Assembly (NCBI GenBank): GCA_963770245.1
Contig: CAVYOX010000010.1
Span: forward strand, 372,001 to 436,000
Source: PALSA-270 sp963770245
Lineage (GTDB): Bacteria; Acidobacteriota; Terriglobia; Terriglobales; Acidobacteriaceae
Length of the DNA: 64,000 bases
Direction of reading: 5' to 3'
Below the pieces are notes generated by a model. It was not told the DNA's origin. It ran no database searches and worked only from the letters and a program-made list of their open reading frames with translations. Below, one piece after another: positions 26,234-35,785 of this stretch. Positions within the stretch are counted from its first letter, which is position 1, and every line of letters begins with the position of its first letter. Both the position numbers and the translations under genes were made by a program.

Positions 26234-27307
26234 ATGCCCACGCTCACCAAACTGTTCCGCTGCCTCCTGTTTCTGGTTCTGCTCAGTGGGATTCCGTTCG
26301 CCGCTGAGGAGATCAAGCTCCCGCCCCTCCCGGCTCCCATTTCCGGCAACGCCGTGGCCACGCTCAAGGTGCGCGGGCACCAGTTGCTGTTCTCTTTTAT
26401 GGGAGTCGGCGCCGCCAGAACCTGGGATGCGGTGACGAACACCGGCTATTATTTGGACCCGGGCTGGGAAAAGTGGTACCCCACGAGACCCGTGCCCGGG
26501 CCGGTCGGCCGTATCGCCGCTACTGCGGCGAGCGCTCGCGAAACGATTTTTTTGTTCGGAGGCTACGTCATCGATCCGCAAAATCGCGGGATGGTCGTAC
26601 CTGATGTCAATGCCTATGCCCCCATCACCGGCAAGTGGTTCCGCAGTTCCGATATCCCGGTGGCGGTGGCCGACTCGGTCAGCGGGGTTTATCGGGAACG
26701 CTATATCTATCTCATCGGCGGCCGCTCGAACCAAGCCGTCGTTGCGAACGTCCAGATCTACGACGCGCAAAAAAACAAATGGACCCAGGCCAGTCCGCTT
26801 CCCGGCACCCCGGTCTTTGGCCACGCCGGCGCCCTGCTCGATGACACCATCGTGCTGGTCGACGGAGCTTACCGAAATTCGCCAGGGGCCGCCCCGCCCT
26901 ACCTCCCGTCGGACCAATGCTGGATCGGCAAGATTGATCGTCACAACCCCGCCCGAATCGACTGGAGCAAGCTCCCCGCTCACCCCGGCGCCGCCCGCTA
27001 CGGTATGGCTGCCGGGGCTTCGGAAAAAGACCACAAGATTTACTTCTCGGGCGGCACCGCGAACCCGGTCGGCTATACCGGTCTCGGACTCGACGGGAAA
27101 CCCGCCGAGGCTTCGGCCATGACTTTCGCCTTCAACCTGCGCACCACGCAATGGGAGGTGTTCAATGAGAACACTCCGAACCCCACGACCAACAATCGCG
27201 GCCTGCTGATTACCGACGAAGGGCTGGTCCTGGTTGGCGGCATGGGCAAAGACCAGCAGCCCACGGCGCGAGTGACGGTGCTGCCGCTTCCCGCCAAAGC
27301 GCACTAG
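26234..27307 (+). CDS. Secreted kelch-repeat protein
   Basis: Exported beta-propeller protein of 357 aa. The signal peptide is MPTLTKLFRCLLFLVLLSG, with cleavage near PFAAEE. The mature part has several kelch-type blades with the GG-Y-W pattern: FLFGGYVIDPQNRG with ITGKWFRSSDIPVAV, YLIGGRSNQAVVANVQIYD with KNKWTQASPLP, and IYFSGGTANP with TTQWEVFN. This resembles the N-acetylneuraminate epimerase/YjhT group, but active-site identity is not shown and a binding role is possible. The ATG at 26234 is chosen by signal-peptide position; the frame is open upstream to 25991. Confidence 0.82.
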   Translation: MPTLTKLFRCLLFLVLLSGIPFAAEEIKLPPLPAPISGNAVATLKVRGHQLLFSFMGVGAARTWDAVTNTGYYLDPGWEKWYPTRPVPGPVGRIAATAASARETIFLFGGYVIDPQNRGMVVPDVNAYAPITGKWFRSSDIPVAVADSVSGVYRERYIYLIGGRSNQAVVANVQIYDAQKNKWTQASPLPGTPVFGHAGALLDDTIVLVDGAYRNSPGAAPPYLPSDQCWIGKIDRHNPARIDWSKLPAHPGAARYGMAAGASEKDHKIYFSGGTANPVGYTGLGLDGKPAEASAMTFAFNLRTTQWEVFNENTPNPTTNNRGLLITDEGLVLVGGMGKDQQPTARVTVLPLPAKAH

Positions 27308-27370
27308 GCGAAATGGTTCGAGCAGCGATCCTCGGTCATTAATTAGGGAGCACAATTATTGCGCATCGCG

Positions 27371-27457
27371 CATCGATCATGGATCATCGATTAAGGGTTC
27401 ATCGATGAATGGATCATCGATGAATGCTCATCAGATTATGGAGCATCGATCAGTGCG
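27371..27457. repeat. Six-unit CATCGAT tandem repeat (14-15 bp period)
   Basis: Six head-to-tail units start at 27371, 27385, 27400, 27415, 27429 and 27444. Each begins CATCGAT (CATCAGA in the fifth) and continues with a variable, mostly AT/G-rich 7-8 nt, for example CATCGATGAATGGAT. The ATCGAT core is itself palindromic. The array fills the space between the kelch gene and the SYLF gene and is flanked by further CATCG and CATGG half-copies. Confidence 0.85.
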
Positions 27458-27507
27458 CATGGAGGATGGGCTCAAGATGAGCCTCTCCCAAAAACAAGGA
27501 GCACAGA

Positions 27508-28215
27508 ATGAAAAAGCTCATGGTTCTGCTTCTCGTGGCGGCTCTGGCCCCGGTTGCCGCTTTCGCCTCCAAGGAAGAAGAAGATCGGGTGCAGGATTCG
27601 GCGCAGGTGCTGAAGGAAATCCTGAACATCCCCGATGACATTCCCCGGGATCTGATCGACAAGGCCGAGTGCCTGATTATCCTGCCCTCGGTAAAGAAGG
27701 GCGCGTTCGGCATCGGCGGCAGCTATGGGCGCGGAGTCATGATCTGCCGCGGTGGCCAACATTACACCGGCCCTTGGGGACCGCCGGCTCTCTATGCGCT
27801 CGAAGGCGTCAGCATCGGTTTTCAGCTCGGAGGACAAGCCACCGACTTCGTGCTCCTGGTCATGAATGTCCAGGGCGCCGAGTCGCTGTTAGGTAGCAAG
27901 GTGAAGCTGGGAGCGGATGCATCGGCCGCCGCTGGCCCCAAAGGCCGCACCGCGGAGGGCGCCACCGACATCGTGATGAAAGCTGAAATTCTTTCCTACT
28001 CGCGAAACAAAGGCCTGTTCGCCGGCGTCTCACTCGAAGGTTCGACTCTGCGCTCCGACGGCAGCGCCAACGAGAAACTTTACGGACGGAAGCTGAGCGC
28101 GAAAGAAATCATCCGCGAGGATAAGGTCCGAGTCCCCGCCTGCGCGCGCCCGCTCATCAGACTCTTGAACCAAAACAGTCCCAAGAACCGTTCCGATCCG
28201 AAGTCTCTCGAGTAG
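27508..28215 (+). CDS. SYLF/YSC84-like lipid-binding domain protein
   Basis: Exported 235-aa protein with the SYLF (YSC84) fold, a lipid-binding domain. Signal peptide MKKLMVLLLVAALAPVAAF, then a mature domain containing PDDIPRDLIDKAECLIILP, SVKKGAFGIGGSYGRGVMI and GPWGPPALYALEGVSIGFQ, followed by the conserved DFVLLVMN and SRNKGLFAGVSLEGS segments. The start at 27508 has AAGGAG 7 nt upstream. The gene sits directly after the CATCGAT array, which may carry its control signals. The C-terminal 35 residues are polar and unconserved. Confidence 0.9.
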   Translation: MKKLMVLLLVAALAPVAAFASKEEEDRVQDSAQVLKEILNIPDDIPRDLIDKAECLIILPSVKKGAFGIGGSYGRGVMICRGGQHYTGPWGPPALYALEGVSIGFQLGGQATDFVLLVMNVQGAESLLGSKVKLGADASAAAGPKGRTAEGATDIVMKAEILSYSRNKGLFAGVSLEGSTLRSDGSANEKLYGRKLSAKEIIREDKVRVPACARPLIRLLNQNSPKNRSDPKSLE

Positions 28216-28233
28216 AGCTCGGCTGGAGTGGTC

Positions 28234-28872
28234 ATGCGGCGGACGATTCCACAAACGCCAACCCAGTTCCGCGGCCCCATGACGAAACCTGCGAAATCCC
28301 TAACCCGCTGCCACTGGGCGACCAACGAACTCTCGATCCCCTACCACGACCAAGAATGGGGCGCCCCCACCCACGACGACCGCCGCCTCTTCGAATTTCT
28401 CATCCTCGAAGGGGCGCAGGCCGGCCTGAGCTGGGATACCATCTTAAAGAAGCGTGCCAGCTACCGCGCCGCCTTCGAGGGCTTCGACCCGGCACGGGTT
28501 GCCCGCTACGACCGTCGCAAAATACAGACCCTGCTGCGCAATCCCGGCATCGTCCGCAATCGCCTGAAAATCGCTTCCGCGGTGGCCAACGCAAAAGCCT
28601 TCCTGCGCGTGCAGGCGGAATTTGGCTCCTTCGACCGCTACATCTGGCAATTCGTGGATGGGAAACCGCGCATCAACCGCTGGATTTCATCCCAGGAAAT
28701 TCCCGCCAGCACACCCGAGTCGGAGGCGATGAGCAAAGCTCTGAAGAAAGACGGTTTCCATTTTGTCGGTCCGACCATCTGCTACGCGTTCATGCAGGCC
28801 GTCGGCATGACCAACGACCACCTGGTCGGTTGCTTCCGCTATCCGCAGCTGGCCGGAAGAAGGACTCGCTGA
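28234..28872 (+). CDS. tag: DNA-3-methyladenine glycosylase I
   Basis: Base-excision repair enzyme that removes 3-methyladenine from alkylated DNA. The body aligns throughout with E. coli Tag: RCHWATNELSIPYHDQEWG, LFEFLILEGAQAGLSWDTIL, then SKALKKDGFHFVGPTICYAF and the end NDHLVGCFRYP. The zinc-snap Cys and His near the start and the HxxxC pair near the end are present. The ATG at 28234 follows GGAG at 28225-28228; the extra ~20 N-terminal residues are not conserved and ATG 28279 is an alternative start. It is read in the same direction as the SYLF gene, 18 nt away. Confidence 0.95.
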   Translation: MRRTIPQTPTQFRGPMTKPAKSLTRCHWATNELSIPYHDQEWGAPTHDDRRLFEFLILEGAQAGLSWDTILKKRASYRAAFEGFDPARVARYDRRKIQTLLRNPGIVRNRLKIASAVANAKAFLRVQAEFGSFDRYIWQFVDGKPRINRWISSQEIPASTPESEAMSKALKKDGFHFVGPTICYAFMQAVGMTNDHLVGCFRYPQLAGRRTR

Positions 28873-28890
28873 GGGACGCGAGGGTGCTGG

Positions 28891-30105
28891 CTATGGCTTC
28901 AGGGTCACCATGACCACGCCATGGGAAGAAACCGAAGCGGTGAACTTGCCGGTGAAGTTCCCCAGATCCTTGTGCTGCCACAGATCGCGCACCGCCGCGC
29001 TCAGGTGCCCGGGATAGCCCAGCTCTTCCCAGTTGACGCCGATCTCCTGTTCGGTCGTGCCCCGGTTCAGCAAGATCACCGCGCGAGTTCCGTCCGCGAG
29101 CGGCCGGGCCCACACTTCGAGATCGCCATGGCGGGCGACGCGGCGCCCTTCGTTGCCGAGCGGGTCCTGGTCGACGGCGATCACTTCTTGATTGGTCAGA
29201 ATCTCCCGAATCGCGGGAGTCATATTGCGCAAGTCATTGCCCGCGATCAAGGGCGCCGCCAGCAGGGCCCACAAACTGAAGTGGGACCGGTACTCGGTGT
29301 CGGTCATGCCGCCGTTCCCGACCTCGAGCATGTCCGGATCATTCCAGTGCCCCGGCCCGGCATAGCTGGCCAGGCCGTCCTGCATCTCGAGAATGTTGAT
29401 CACTCCGTACCCGCAACAGCTGCCGTCCCCCCACTTGATCTTGCCTTCCCACACGTCTTTGATATCGCCCGTCGTGCGCCACAGGTTGCCGCCGGCTTCT
29501 GCCCCCCACAGCCAGGGCTTGGCAGTGCCCCACTCGCAGATGCTGAACACAATCGGACGCCCCGAAGCCTCCAGAGCCTGCCGCATCAGGGCATAGGAGG
29601 CGCGGGCGTCCTGGGTGGTGGTGCTGCACCAGTCATACTTCAGGTAATCGACGCCCCACGCCGCATATTGCCGGGCATCCTGAAACTCATACCCCCGGCT
29701 CCCCGGCCGCCCCGCGCAGGTCTTGCTGCCGGTATCGGAATAGATTCCAAACTTAAGGCCGAGCGAGTGAATGTAATCACCGAGCACCTTCATCCCCGAG
29801 GGAAAGCGCTGGGGATCGGGCAGGATGTTTCCCTCCCGGTCGCGCCCTACCTGCCAGCAGTCGTCGATGATCACGTACTGATAACCCGCCTGCTTCATGC
29901 CGGATTTCACCACGGCATCGGCCATACCGCGCACCAGGTCCTCGCTGACATTGCAGGCAAACTTGTTCCACGTATTCCAGCCCATCGGCGGGGTGAGGGC
30001 CAGATTGCCCGCGACCGCCGGAGCGGGATTGTCCGCAGCCCACACTGTCGTCGCCCAAAACAGACAGCCCACAACTGCGATGAGAACTCGGGTTCTGGAT
30101 TCCAT
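28891..30105 (-). CDS. Alpha-galactosidase (glycoside hydrolase family 27)
   Basis: Secreted retaining glycosidase that releases terminal alpha-galactose (or alpha-N-acetylgalactosamine or beta-arabinopyranose in relatives). From MESRTRVLIAVVGCLFWATT a signal peptide precedes the GH27 barrel: LTPPMGWNTWNKFACNV, QYVIIDDCWQ, FGIYSDTGSKTCAG, YLKYDWC with the nucleophile Asp158, RTTGDI with the acid/base Asp214, WNDPDML and a C-terminal beta domain. The upstream extension to 30255 is unconserved, so 30105 is the chosen start, giving 404 aa. It lies downstream of the acyl-CoA dehydrogenase on the same strand with a 170-nt gap and no obvious sugar operon. Confidence 0.95.
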   Translation of the reverse strand: MESRTRVLIAVVGCLFWATTVWAADNPAPAVAGNLALTPPMGWNTWNKFACNVSEDLVRGMADAVVKSGMKQAGYQYVIIDDCWQVGRDREGNILPDPQRFPSGMKVLGDYIHSLGLKFGIYSDTGSKTCAGRPGSRGYEFQDARQYAAWGVDYLKYDWCSTTTQDARASYALMRQALEASGRPIVFSICEWGTAKPWLWGAEAGGNLWRTTGDIKDVWEGKIKWGDGSCCGYGVINILEMQDGLASYAGPGHWNDPDMLEVGNGGMTDTEYRSHFSLWALLAAPLIAGNDLRNMTPAIREILTNQEVIAVDQDPLGNEGRRVARHGDLEVWARPLADGTRAVILLNRGTTEQEIGVNWEELGYPGHLSAAVRDLWQHKDLGNFTGKFTASVSSHGVVMVTLKP

Positions 30106-30275
30106 GATTGTGTCCGCCGGGACAATTTGTATCAGAGGAACCACGGCAGACGCCACCGAAATTCGAAAAGGTGCGCACGCCGGGCGGAAAATGCCGGCCT
30201 GCCGGCGGGACGCGAAGCATCGAGCAGCCGTCCTGCAGAAAGATGTCGTGGCCACGGCGAGCCGAGAAAGGCTCG

Positions 30276-32075
30276 CTAGAGCAGCGTGTACTGCCCCCGT
30301 TCAATGGTCTTCTGGGCAATCTGCTGCCTCAACGCAATCACGTTAAAGGGCTCATGCTTGGCCAGCCGGCGGAGAACCGCCAGTTGCGTCCGCAGCATGT
30401 CGCCCTCCGCCACCGCCGCGAGAATCTTCCGCGCCGCCCCTTCCACCCGCTCGATGGCCTGCGACAGATACACCCGAGTCATGGCGATCGCCAAAGCCGC
30501 GGCCGGCTCGCCGCCAGCGGCGACCATCTTCCGCGCCCGCAACACGGCCGATTCCATGGCGTAGATCTCGATCACCATGTCTGCGATGGCACCCATCACT
30601 TCTTGCTGGTCCTGAATCGTCTGGTTGTATTTCTGCGTGGCCGCGCCGCAGGCGAACAGCCCAACTTTCTTCGCCGCCGCCACCAGCTTGCGCTCCTCCC
30701 CGAGCGGGCTGTCCAGTTCTTCCCCGCTCGCGGGCCCGGCCAGCACTTCGTCCATCAGTTGCTTGATCGCGGGCAGCAGCGCCAACTGGCCGGACACGGC
30801 ACGTTTCAGCAAAAAGCCCGCGATGATCAGCCGGTTAATCTCGTTGGTCCCTTCGAAAATTCGGTTGATGCGGGCGTCGCGATACGCCCGCTCGGCCGGA
30901 TACTCCTCCACGAATCCATACCCGCCGTAGATCTGCACCGTCTCGTCGACCACATAGTCGATCATCTCCGAGCCCCAAACCTTGATGATCGAGCACTCGA
31001 CCGCATATTCCTCAATGGCCTTGCGAGTCTCCTGGGCAGCATCAGTCCGGGACTTATCCACCTCGGCGAGCGCCACGTCCATCATGCCGACCGTGCGATA
31101 CACGAGCGCCTCGCCCACATAGATCAGCGTGGCCATGTTGGCCAGTTTCTCCTGCACCAACCCAAAATCGGCGATCACCTTGCCGAAGGCTTTACGCTGC
31201 TTGGCATATCCGGTGGCATTTTCGAGAGAAACCCGCGCTCCCCCCAGGCACATCGCCCCCAACTTGAATCTCCCGACGTTCAAGATGTTGAAGGCAATGA
31301 CGTGCCCGCGGCCGATTTCCCCGAGCACATTCTCGACCGGCACCTGGCAATCATTGAGAATGATGGCGCAGGTGGAGGATCCCCGGATCCCCATCTTGTG
31401 CTCTTCGCCGCCCACCGAGAAGCCGGGAAAGTTCCGCTCCACCAGAAACGCGGTGAATTTCTCGCCATCCACTTTGGCAAACACCGTGAACAGATCGGCG
31501 AAGCCGGCATTGGTGATCCACATCTTCTCGCCGTTCAGAAGATAGTGAGTTCCCTCGGGCGAGAGCCGCGCGCTCGCCCGGCAGTTCAGCGCATCCGAGC
31601 CCGAAGAAGCCTCCGACAGCGCGTAGGCCCCCACCATCTCACCCGAGCCCAGCCGGGGCAGATATTTTTTCTTCTGCTTTTCGGTTCCGAAATAAACGAT
31701 CGGCAGAGTCCCGATCCCGGTGTGGCCACCCCAGGTGGTGGCAAAGCCTGCGTATTTTGCAATGTGATCGGCAATGACCGCAGCCGTCACTTTGTCCATC
31801 TCGAGGCCGCCATAAGCCTCGGGAATTTCGGCCGAGCTGAGCCCCAGTTCGCCTGCTTTTTTCAGCAGCTCGCGGGTGATGGCGAAGTCCTTGTGTTCCA
31901 TTTTGTCGATGTGGGGGATGATCTCGTTGGCGGCAAACTCCTCTGCGGTTTGCGCAATGAGACGATGTTGCTCGGTAAAGTCTTCCGGGGTGAAGGTCTC
32001 CTCGGTGGTGCGCTCTTCGAGCAAGAAACTGCCGCCGGCAATGCGGGTCTGCGGAACTGCCGAGATCGTCGCCAT
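30276..32075 (-). CDS. Acyl-CoA dehydrogenase, long (FadE/VLCAD-like) form
   Basis: FAD enzyme catalysing the first step of fatty-acid beta-oxidation. The 599-aa protein has the usual ACAD domain (residues about 30-420) with YALSEASSGSD, MWITNAGFADLFTVFAKVD, and FEGTNEINR containing the catalytic base Glu408, followed by a C-terminal extension of about 180 residues as in very-long-chain dehydrogenases and Bacillus FadE. The conserved start MATISAVPQTRIAGGSFLLE has AAGGAG just upstream. It is transcribed leftward with the quinone oxidoreductase upstream (274-nt gap). Electron-transfer flavoprotein genes are not in the window. Confidence 0.95.
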   Translation of the reverse strand: MATISAVPQTRIAGGSFLLEERTTEETFTPEDFTEQHRLIAQTAEEFAANEIIPHIDKMEHKDFAITRELLKKAGELGLSSAEIPEAYGGLEMDKVTAAVIADHIAKYAGFATTWGGHTGIGTLPIVYFGTEKQKKKYLPRLGSGEMVGAYALSEASSGSDALNCRASARLSPEGTHYLLNGEKMWITNAGFADLFTVFAKVDGEKFTAFLVERNFPGFSVGGEEHKMGIRGSSTCAIILNDCQVPVENVLGEIGRGHVIAFNILNVGRFKLGAMCLGGARVSLENATGYAKQRKAFGKVIADFGLVQEKLANMATLIYVGEALVYRTVGMMDVALAEVDKSRTDAAQETRKAIEEYAVECSIIKVWGSEMIDYVVDETVQIYGGYGFVEEYPAERAYRDARINRIFEGTNEINRLIIAGFLLKRAVSGQLALLPAIKQLMDEVLAGPASGEELDSPLGEERKLVAAAKKVGLFACGAATQKYNQTIQDQQEVMGAIADMVIEIYAMESAVLRARKMVAAGGEPAAALAIAMTRVYLSQAIERVEGAARKILAAVAEGDMLRTQLAVLRRLAKHEPFNVIALRQQIAQKTIERGQYTLL

Positions 32076-32349
32076 TTACACTCCTTTTCGAACCACCGCG
32101 GGCATCCTGTGGAGATTATTTCACTTTCGCTGCCTCTCCGATCGATCATTCGCAGCCCAGCCATTCCCCCGGTTGCACGAAAGTTCACCAGCGAGTTCAG
32201 CCGCTTGCCGCCCCGGCGCTCTCAAACCCCGCCCCGGGGGCCGAAGAAGCGCCAGACCAATCTCGAGGCTGCCCGCGCAAGCGCCGGTGCCGGTCCCTGG
32301 CATCTGTCCGGCACTAGCGGGTTGGCCAGCGCTTTTTTCGCGAGCGCTC

Positions 32350-33318
32350 TTAGGGAATCAGCAAGAGCTTCCCGGTGGTCTTGCGCCCTTCCAAGTCGCG
32401 GTGCGCCTGCGGCGCCTCGGCCAAGGGGTAGACATGCGCAATCCGTAGTTTGAGCTGGCCGGCGGTCATCATGCCAAAAACCGCACTCGAGCGGGCCAGC
32501 AGTTCCTCCCGCGTGGCAGTGAAGTGCGCGAGCGTGGTGCGCGCCAGAAATAGCGACCCTTTCTGAGCGAGCACGTTGGGGTCGACCGGCGGCACCGGGC
32601 CGCTCGACGATCCATAATGCACCAGCATGCCGCGCGGCCGCAGCACATTCAGGCTCTTATCGAAGGTGGCCTTGCCCACGCTGTCATACACGACATCGAC
32701 TCCTCGGCCGCCGGTCAGCCGTTTGGTCTCAGCTTCAAAATCGGTCTGGGTGTAGAGCATCACCTCGTCCGCTCCCGCCTGCCGCGCCAGTTCGGCCTTT
32801 TCTTCACTCGAAACCGTGCCCAGGACCCGCGCTCCCAGATGGTGCGCCATCTGCACCAGCAGCAGTCCGACGCCGCCGGCCGCGGCGTGCACGAGCGCCG
32901 TATCCCCCGGCTTCAGCGGGAAGGTGTCATAGCACAAGTAGTGGGCGGTCATGCCTTGCAGCATGGCGGCGGCGGCATGGCGGTCGCCCACGTCCTCTGG
33001 AACCGGCACCAAAGCCTCGGCGGGCGCGGCCACGTACTCGGCATAGGACCCGAGAACTCCGCTCCAGGCCACACGGTCCCCCGGTCGCAGTGATCGGACG
33101 GCTGCGCCCACCGCGGTGATCACGCCGGCGCCCTCCTGCCCGGCCAGGAAAGGCAGCGGCGCTTTGTAGGCACCGTTGCGCAGATTCACATCAATGTAGT
33201 TCACGCCCGAGGCCGCAATCTTTACGACTGCCTCATGGGGTTTGGCTTGCGGAACCGGCAACTCCACGAGCTCGAGCACCTCCGGTCCGCCGGGCTGCTT
33301 CACCTGAATGACTTTCAT
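32350..33318 (-). CDS. NADPH:quinone oxidoreductase (zeta-crystallin-like MDR)
   Basis: Zinc-independent medium-chain dehydrogenase that reduces quinones with NADPH. The 322-aa product starts MKVIQVKQPGGPEVLELVE and shows FLAGQEGAGVITAVG, a Rossmann motif in ALVHAAAGGVGLLLVQMA, and GGRGVDVVYDSVGK, all typical of the QorA group. The catalytic zinc cysteines of alcohol dehydrogenases are absent. The frame extends upstream to 33480 but the extra residues are low-complexity, so 33318 is used. It may share a transcript with the downstream acyl-CoA dehydrogenase, although 274 nt separate them. Confidence 0.92.
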   Translation of the reverse strand: MKVIQVKQPGGPEVLELVELPVPQAKPHEAVVKIAASGVNYIDVNLRNGAYKAPLPFLAGQEGAGVITAVGAAVRSLRPGDRVAWSGVLGSYAEYVAAPAEALVPVPEDVGDRHAAAAMLQGMTAHYLCYDTFPLKPGDTALVHAAAGGVGLLLVQMAHHLGARVLGTVSSEEKAELARQAGADEVMLYTQTDFEAETKRLTGGRGVDVVYDSVGKATFDKSLNVLRPRGMLVHYGSSSGPVPPVDPNVLAQKGSLFLARTTLAHFTATREELLARSSAVFGMMTAGQLKLRIAHVYPLAEAPQAHRDLEGRKTTGKLLLIP

Positions 33319-33749
33319 GGGGGATTCGATGTCCGTTTCTGATGAGAAATCACGAGCGGTTTCGCCGGCTGCTAGCTTATCCTGCCGGCCGGTTTTTGTC
33401 TTTGTCCTGCGCCGCGTCTCCGGCGGCGGCGAGGACCGCGACCTGGCGCCCGCCCCCCTGGCACTGTCCGCCCGAACCAACCCTGACGCCCCTCGGGTCG
33501 TCCAAAAGCAGCCGATCCCGAAGCTGCCGCGGGCCCGACGGCTGTCGGCGCCCGAGCGATCGATGGCAGGCCAGTCGCGGCCAAGCTACTTGCCGCGGGG
33601 AAAGCGCCCGGAGTATCATTCCGCCGCTGTGCCGAAGGTAACGGCCAAGACCCACATCGGCGATTGACCCGGCAAATCAGCGGATAGTAGCATTTAGCAT
33701 CACCGCGCCGGGGAAGACCCAAAAGGCGCCACAGTAAGCTATAGAAAAT
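33319..33749. other. Intergenic region between divergent oxidoreductase and transglycosylase genes
   Basis: No credible gene. A TATAGA at 33740-33745 lies 4 nt before the ATG of the transglycosylase at 33750, which again suggests a very short or absent leader. Otherwise I see nothing clear here. Confidence 0.35.
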
Positions 33750-35510
33750 ATGAAGCTTACAACCCATATTCTGGCCGCTGGGCTGACCCTGTCGCTAGGC
33801 GCGGCAACGGCGTGCCAGAGCGCTCGACCGACGGCCGCGCGTCCTCCGGCCCAAGCGAACGCCCCGGCGCTTGTGGCGGCGTCCCGCCCCCTTCCCGTGC
33901 CAGCCGTGCAACCGCAGCTCCCGGCGGAGCCCGCGCCGGCCGCTCCGCCCGATCCCGCAGTCGAGCTCATTGCCAGTGTCGAGAAGGAATATCAGTCCGG
34001 GTTAGACAAGGCGAAGGCGGGGAATCCGGACGCCGCCCGTCAGAGTTTCGATCACGCCTTCGACCTACTGATGGGCAGCCCGGTGGACGTTCACTCCGAT
34101 CCGCGCCTGGAGCAGGAATTCAACCGCCTGCTGGCGGGAATGAACAGTCTCGACTTGCCCGACCTGCAGCAGACCGACAATTTCACCGCCCAGAAAACCG
34201 AGCCGGCCCCGATTGATGAGGTCAGCGCCACCACTCCGCCGGTTGACCCCAACGTGGAGGCGAAAGCCGCGGCCGAAATCAAACTGACGCACTCCGACTT
34301 GCCGCTCATGATGACCGACCCGGTCGCGGCCTACATCAATTATTTCTCTGACCGCGGCCATGGGGTTCTGGAGCGGGCTCTGATTCGGGATGGACGCTAT
34401 GACGCGATGATCCGCAATATTCTCAAAGAGGAAGGCGTCCCCCAGGATCTGATCTACTTGGCGCAGGCAGAATCCGGCTTTCATCCCCTGGCCCTTTCGC
34501 GGGCCGGGGCACGGGGGATGTGGCAATTCATGTCGAGCCGCGCCCGGGGGTATGGCCTGGAACGCAATCCCTGGGTCGACGAGCGCCAGGACCCGGAGAA
34601 ATCGACCCGCGCCGCCGCCCGCCATCTGAAGGATCTTTACCGGGAATTCGGCGACTGGTATCTGGCCATGGCCGCCTACAACTCGGGGCCGGGCACGGTG
34701 CAGCAGGCGGTCAAGCGCACCGGCTATGCCGATTTCTGGGAACTCTACAAGCGCGACGTTCTGCCCCAAGAAACCCGCAACTACGTGCCCATCATTTTGG
34801 CCGTAACCATCATGGCCAAGAACCCGGCGCAGTACGGACTGGACAAGCTGGCGCGGGATCAGCCCGTCCCGGCTGATCGCTTGATCATCGACTATCCCGT
34901 GGACCTCCGCCTGGTCGGCGAGTGCGTGGGAGCTTCCCCGGAAACCGTGCAGGACCTCAATCCCAGCCTGCTGCGCTGGACCACCCCGAGGGACGAGCCC
35001 TTTGAGCTTCACCTGCCCGCCGGCGCCAAGGATCAATACCTGGAGGCCATTTCCGCCATCCCGCGCGACATGCGAGTGTGGTGGCGCTATCACAGGGTGG
35101 CATCCGGTGACACCCTGGCCGCGATTGCTCGCTCCTATCGGACCACCCCGCAAGCCATCGCTCGCGCGAACCAGCTCGCGGCTAGGGGCGGGCTCGAGCC
35201 TGACACTCAGCTGATCATCCCGATTGCCCCCGGCCGGCATGCCGCAGCCGAAGACGCCCAGAGCTATTCTCGCCATTTGACGGTTTACCGGGTGCGCCGC
35301 GGTGACACGGTGCAGTCGGTGGCGGAGAACTTCAACGTCTCGCCTTCCATGGTGCGCCGCTGGAACCGCCTCCGAAGCGACAGCCTGCGGGGACGCCACG
35401 TGCTCTATATCCGCTTGCCCGTGGCTCCGAGCCTCAGCCCCACGCGCCGCGCGGATAGCTCTAAACCTAAGCCCAGCAATACCTTACGAGCGGCAAGCCA
35501 CAAGACCTAG
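33750..35510 (+). CDS. Lytic transglycosylase with two LysM domains (MltD-like)
   Basis: Murein hydrolase that cleaves glycan strands to 1,6-anhydro products. The 586-aa protein has an N-terminal export signal ending in TACQS (a poor lipobox, so lipoprotein status is uncertain), a Pro/Ala-rich linker, a helical region, an SLT domain with AQAESGFHPLALSRAGARG (catalytic Glu241), MWQFM, and AMAAYNSGPG, and two C-terminal LysM peptidoglycan-binding repeats at about 35092-35217 (VASGDTLAAIARSYRTT) and 35284-35410 (VRRGDTVQSVAENFNVS). The ATG lacks a Shine-Dalgarno. It stands alone between divergent and unrelated genes. Confidence 0.95.
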   Translation: MKLTTHILAAGLTLSLGAATACQSARPTAARPPAQANAPALVAASRPLPVPAVQPQLPAEPAPAAPPDPAVELIASVEKEYQSGLDKAKAGNPDAARQSFDHAFDLLMGSPVDVHSDPRLEQEFNRLLAGMNSLDLPDLQQTDNFTAQKTEPAPIDEVSATTPPVDPNVEAKAAAEIKLTHSDLPLMMTDPVAAYINYFSDRGHGVLERALIRDGRYDAMIRNILKEEGVPQDLIYLAQAESGFHPLALSRAGARGMWQFMSSRARGYGLERNPWVDERQDPEKSTRAAARHLKDLYREFGDWYLAMAAYNSGPGTVQQAVKRTGYADFWELYKRDVLPQETRNYVPIILAVTIMAKNPAQYGLDKLARDQPVPADRLIIDYPVDLRLVGECVGASPETVQDLNPSLLRWTTPRDEPFELHLPAGAKDQYLEAISAIPRDMRVWWRYHRVASGDTLAAIARSYRTTPQAIARANQLAARGGLEPDTQLIIPIAPGRHAAAEDAQSYSRHLTVYRVRRGDTVQSVAENFNVSPSMVRRWNRLRSDSLRGRHVLYIRLPVAPSLSPTRRADSSKPKPSNTLRAASHKT

Positions 35511-35785
35511 CGCCTCGGCGGGCAGCCGCCGGCAGAGGCTAACCTTGGTTGCCCGAATCCGCCGCATCCCCGTCACCGCCCGCGCCGAGGACAACGGCAA
35601 ATCTGGCCACCCCCCGGTCCGGGATGATTCGAAGGGCTTCGTTTTTGGCAATCAAGCCGGCCCTGCTAAAACGAACCGGTCGAGCCCTGCATCCTACTGC
35701 ATACTGGTTCGGCAGCACAGAACTCAAGCCGCGCAAGGAAATCGAGTTGGTGTAATATGCAGACGAACCGCGGTGAAAATCGCTG
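35511..35785. other. Intergenic region upstream of the histone-like gene
   Basis: Non-coding. It contains CGAA-GGGC-TTCG followed by TTTTT near 35630-35650, a weak terminator candidate for the transglycosylase gene, and a second possible -10 (TAATAT, near 35753) ahead of the better extended -10 at 35786. Confidence 0.35.

Noticed and set aside
26039..27355. 438-codon leftward frame opposite the kelch gene
   Set aside because: Shadow frame; the plus strand has a signal peptide and kelch blades.
28921..30279. 452-codon rightward frame opposite the alpha-galactosidase
   Set aside because: Shadow frame; the opposite strand carries complete GH27 catalytic motifs.
30108..32453. 781-codon rightward frame opposite the acyl-CoA dehydrogenase
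   Set aside because: Antisense shadow of a clear gene; no ribosome-binding site, motif or conserved composition.
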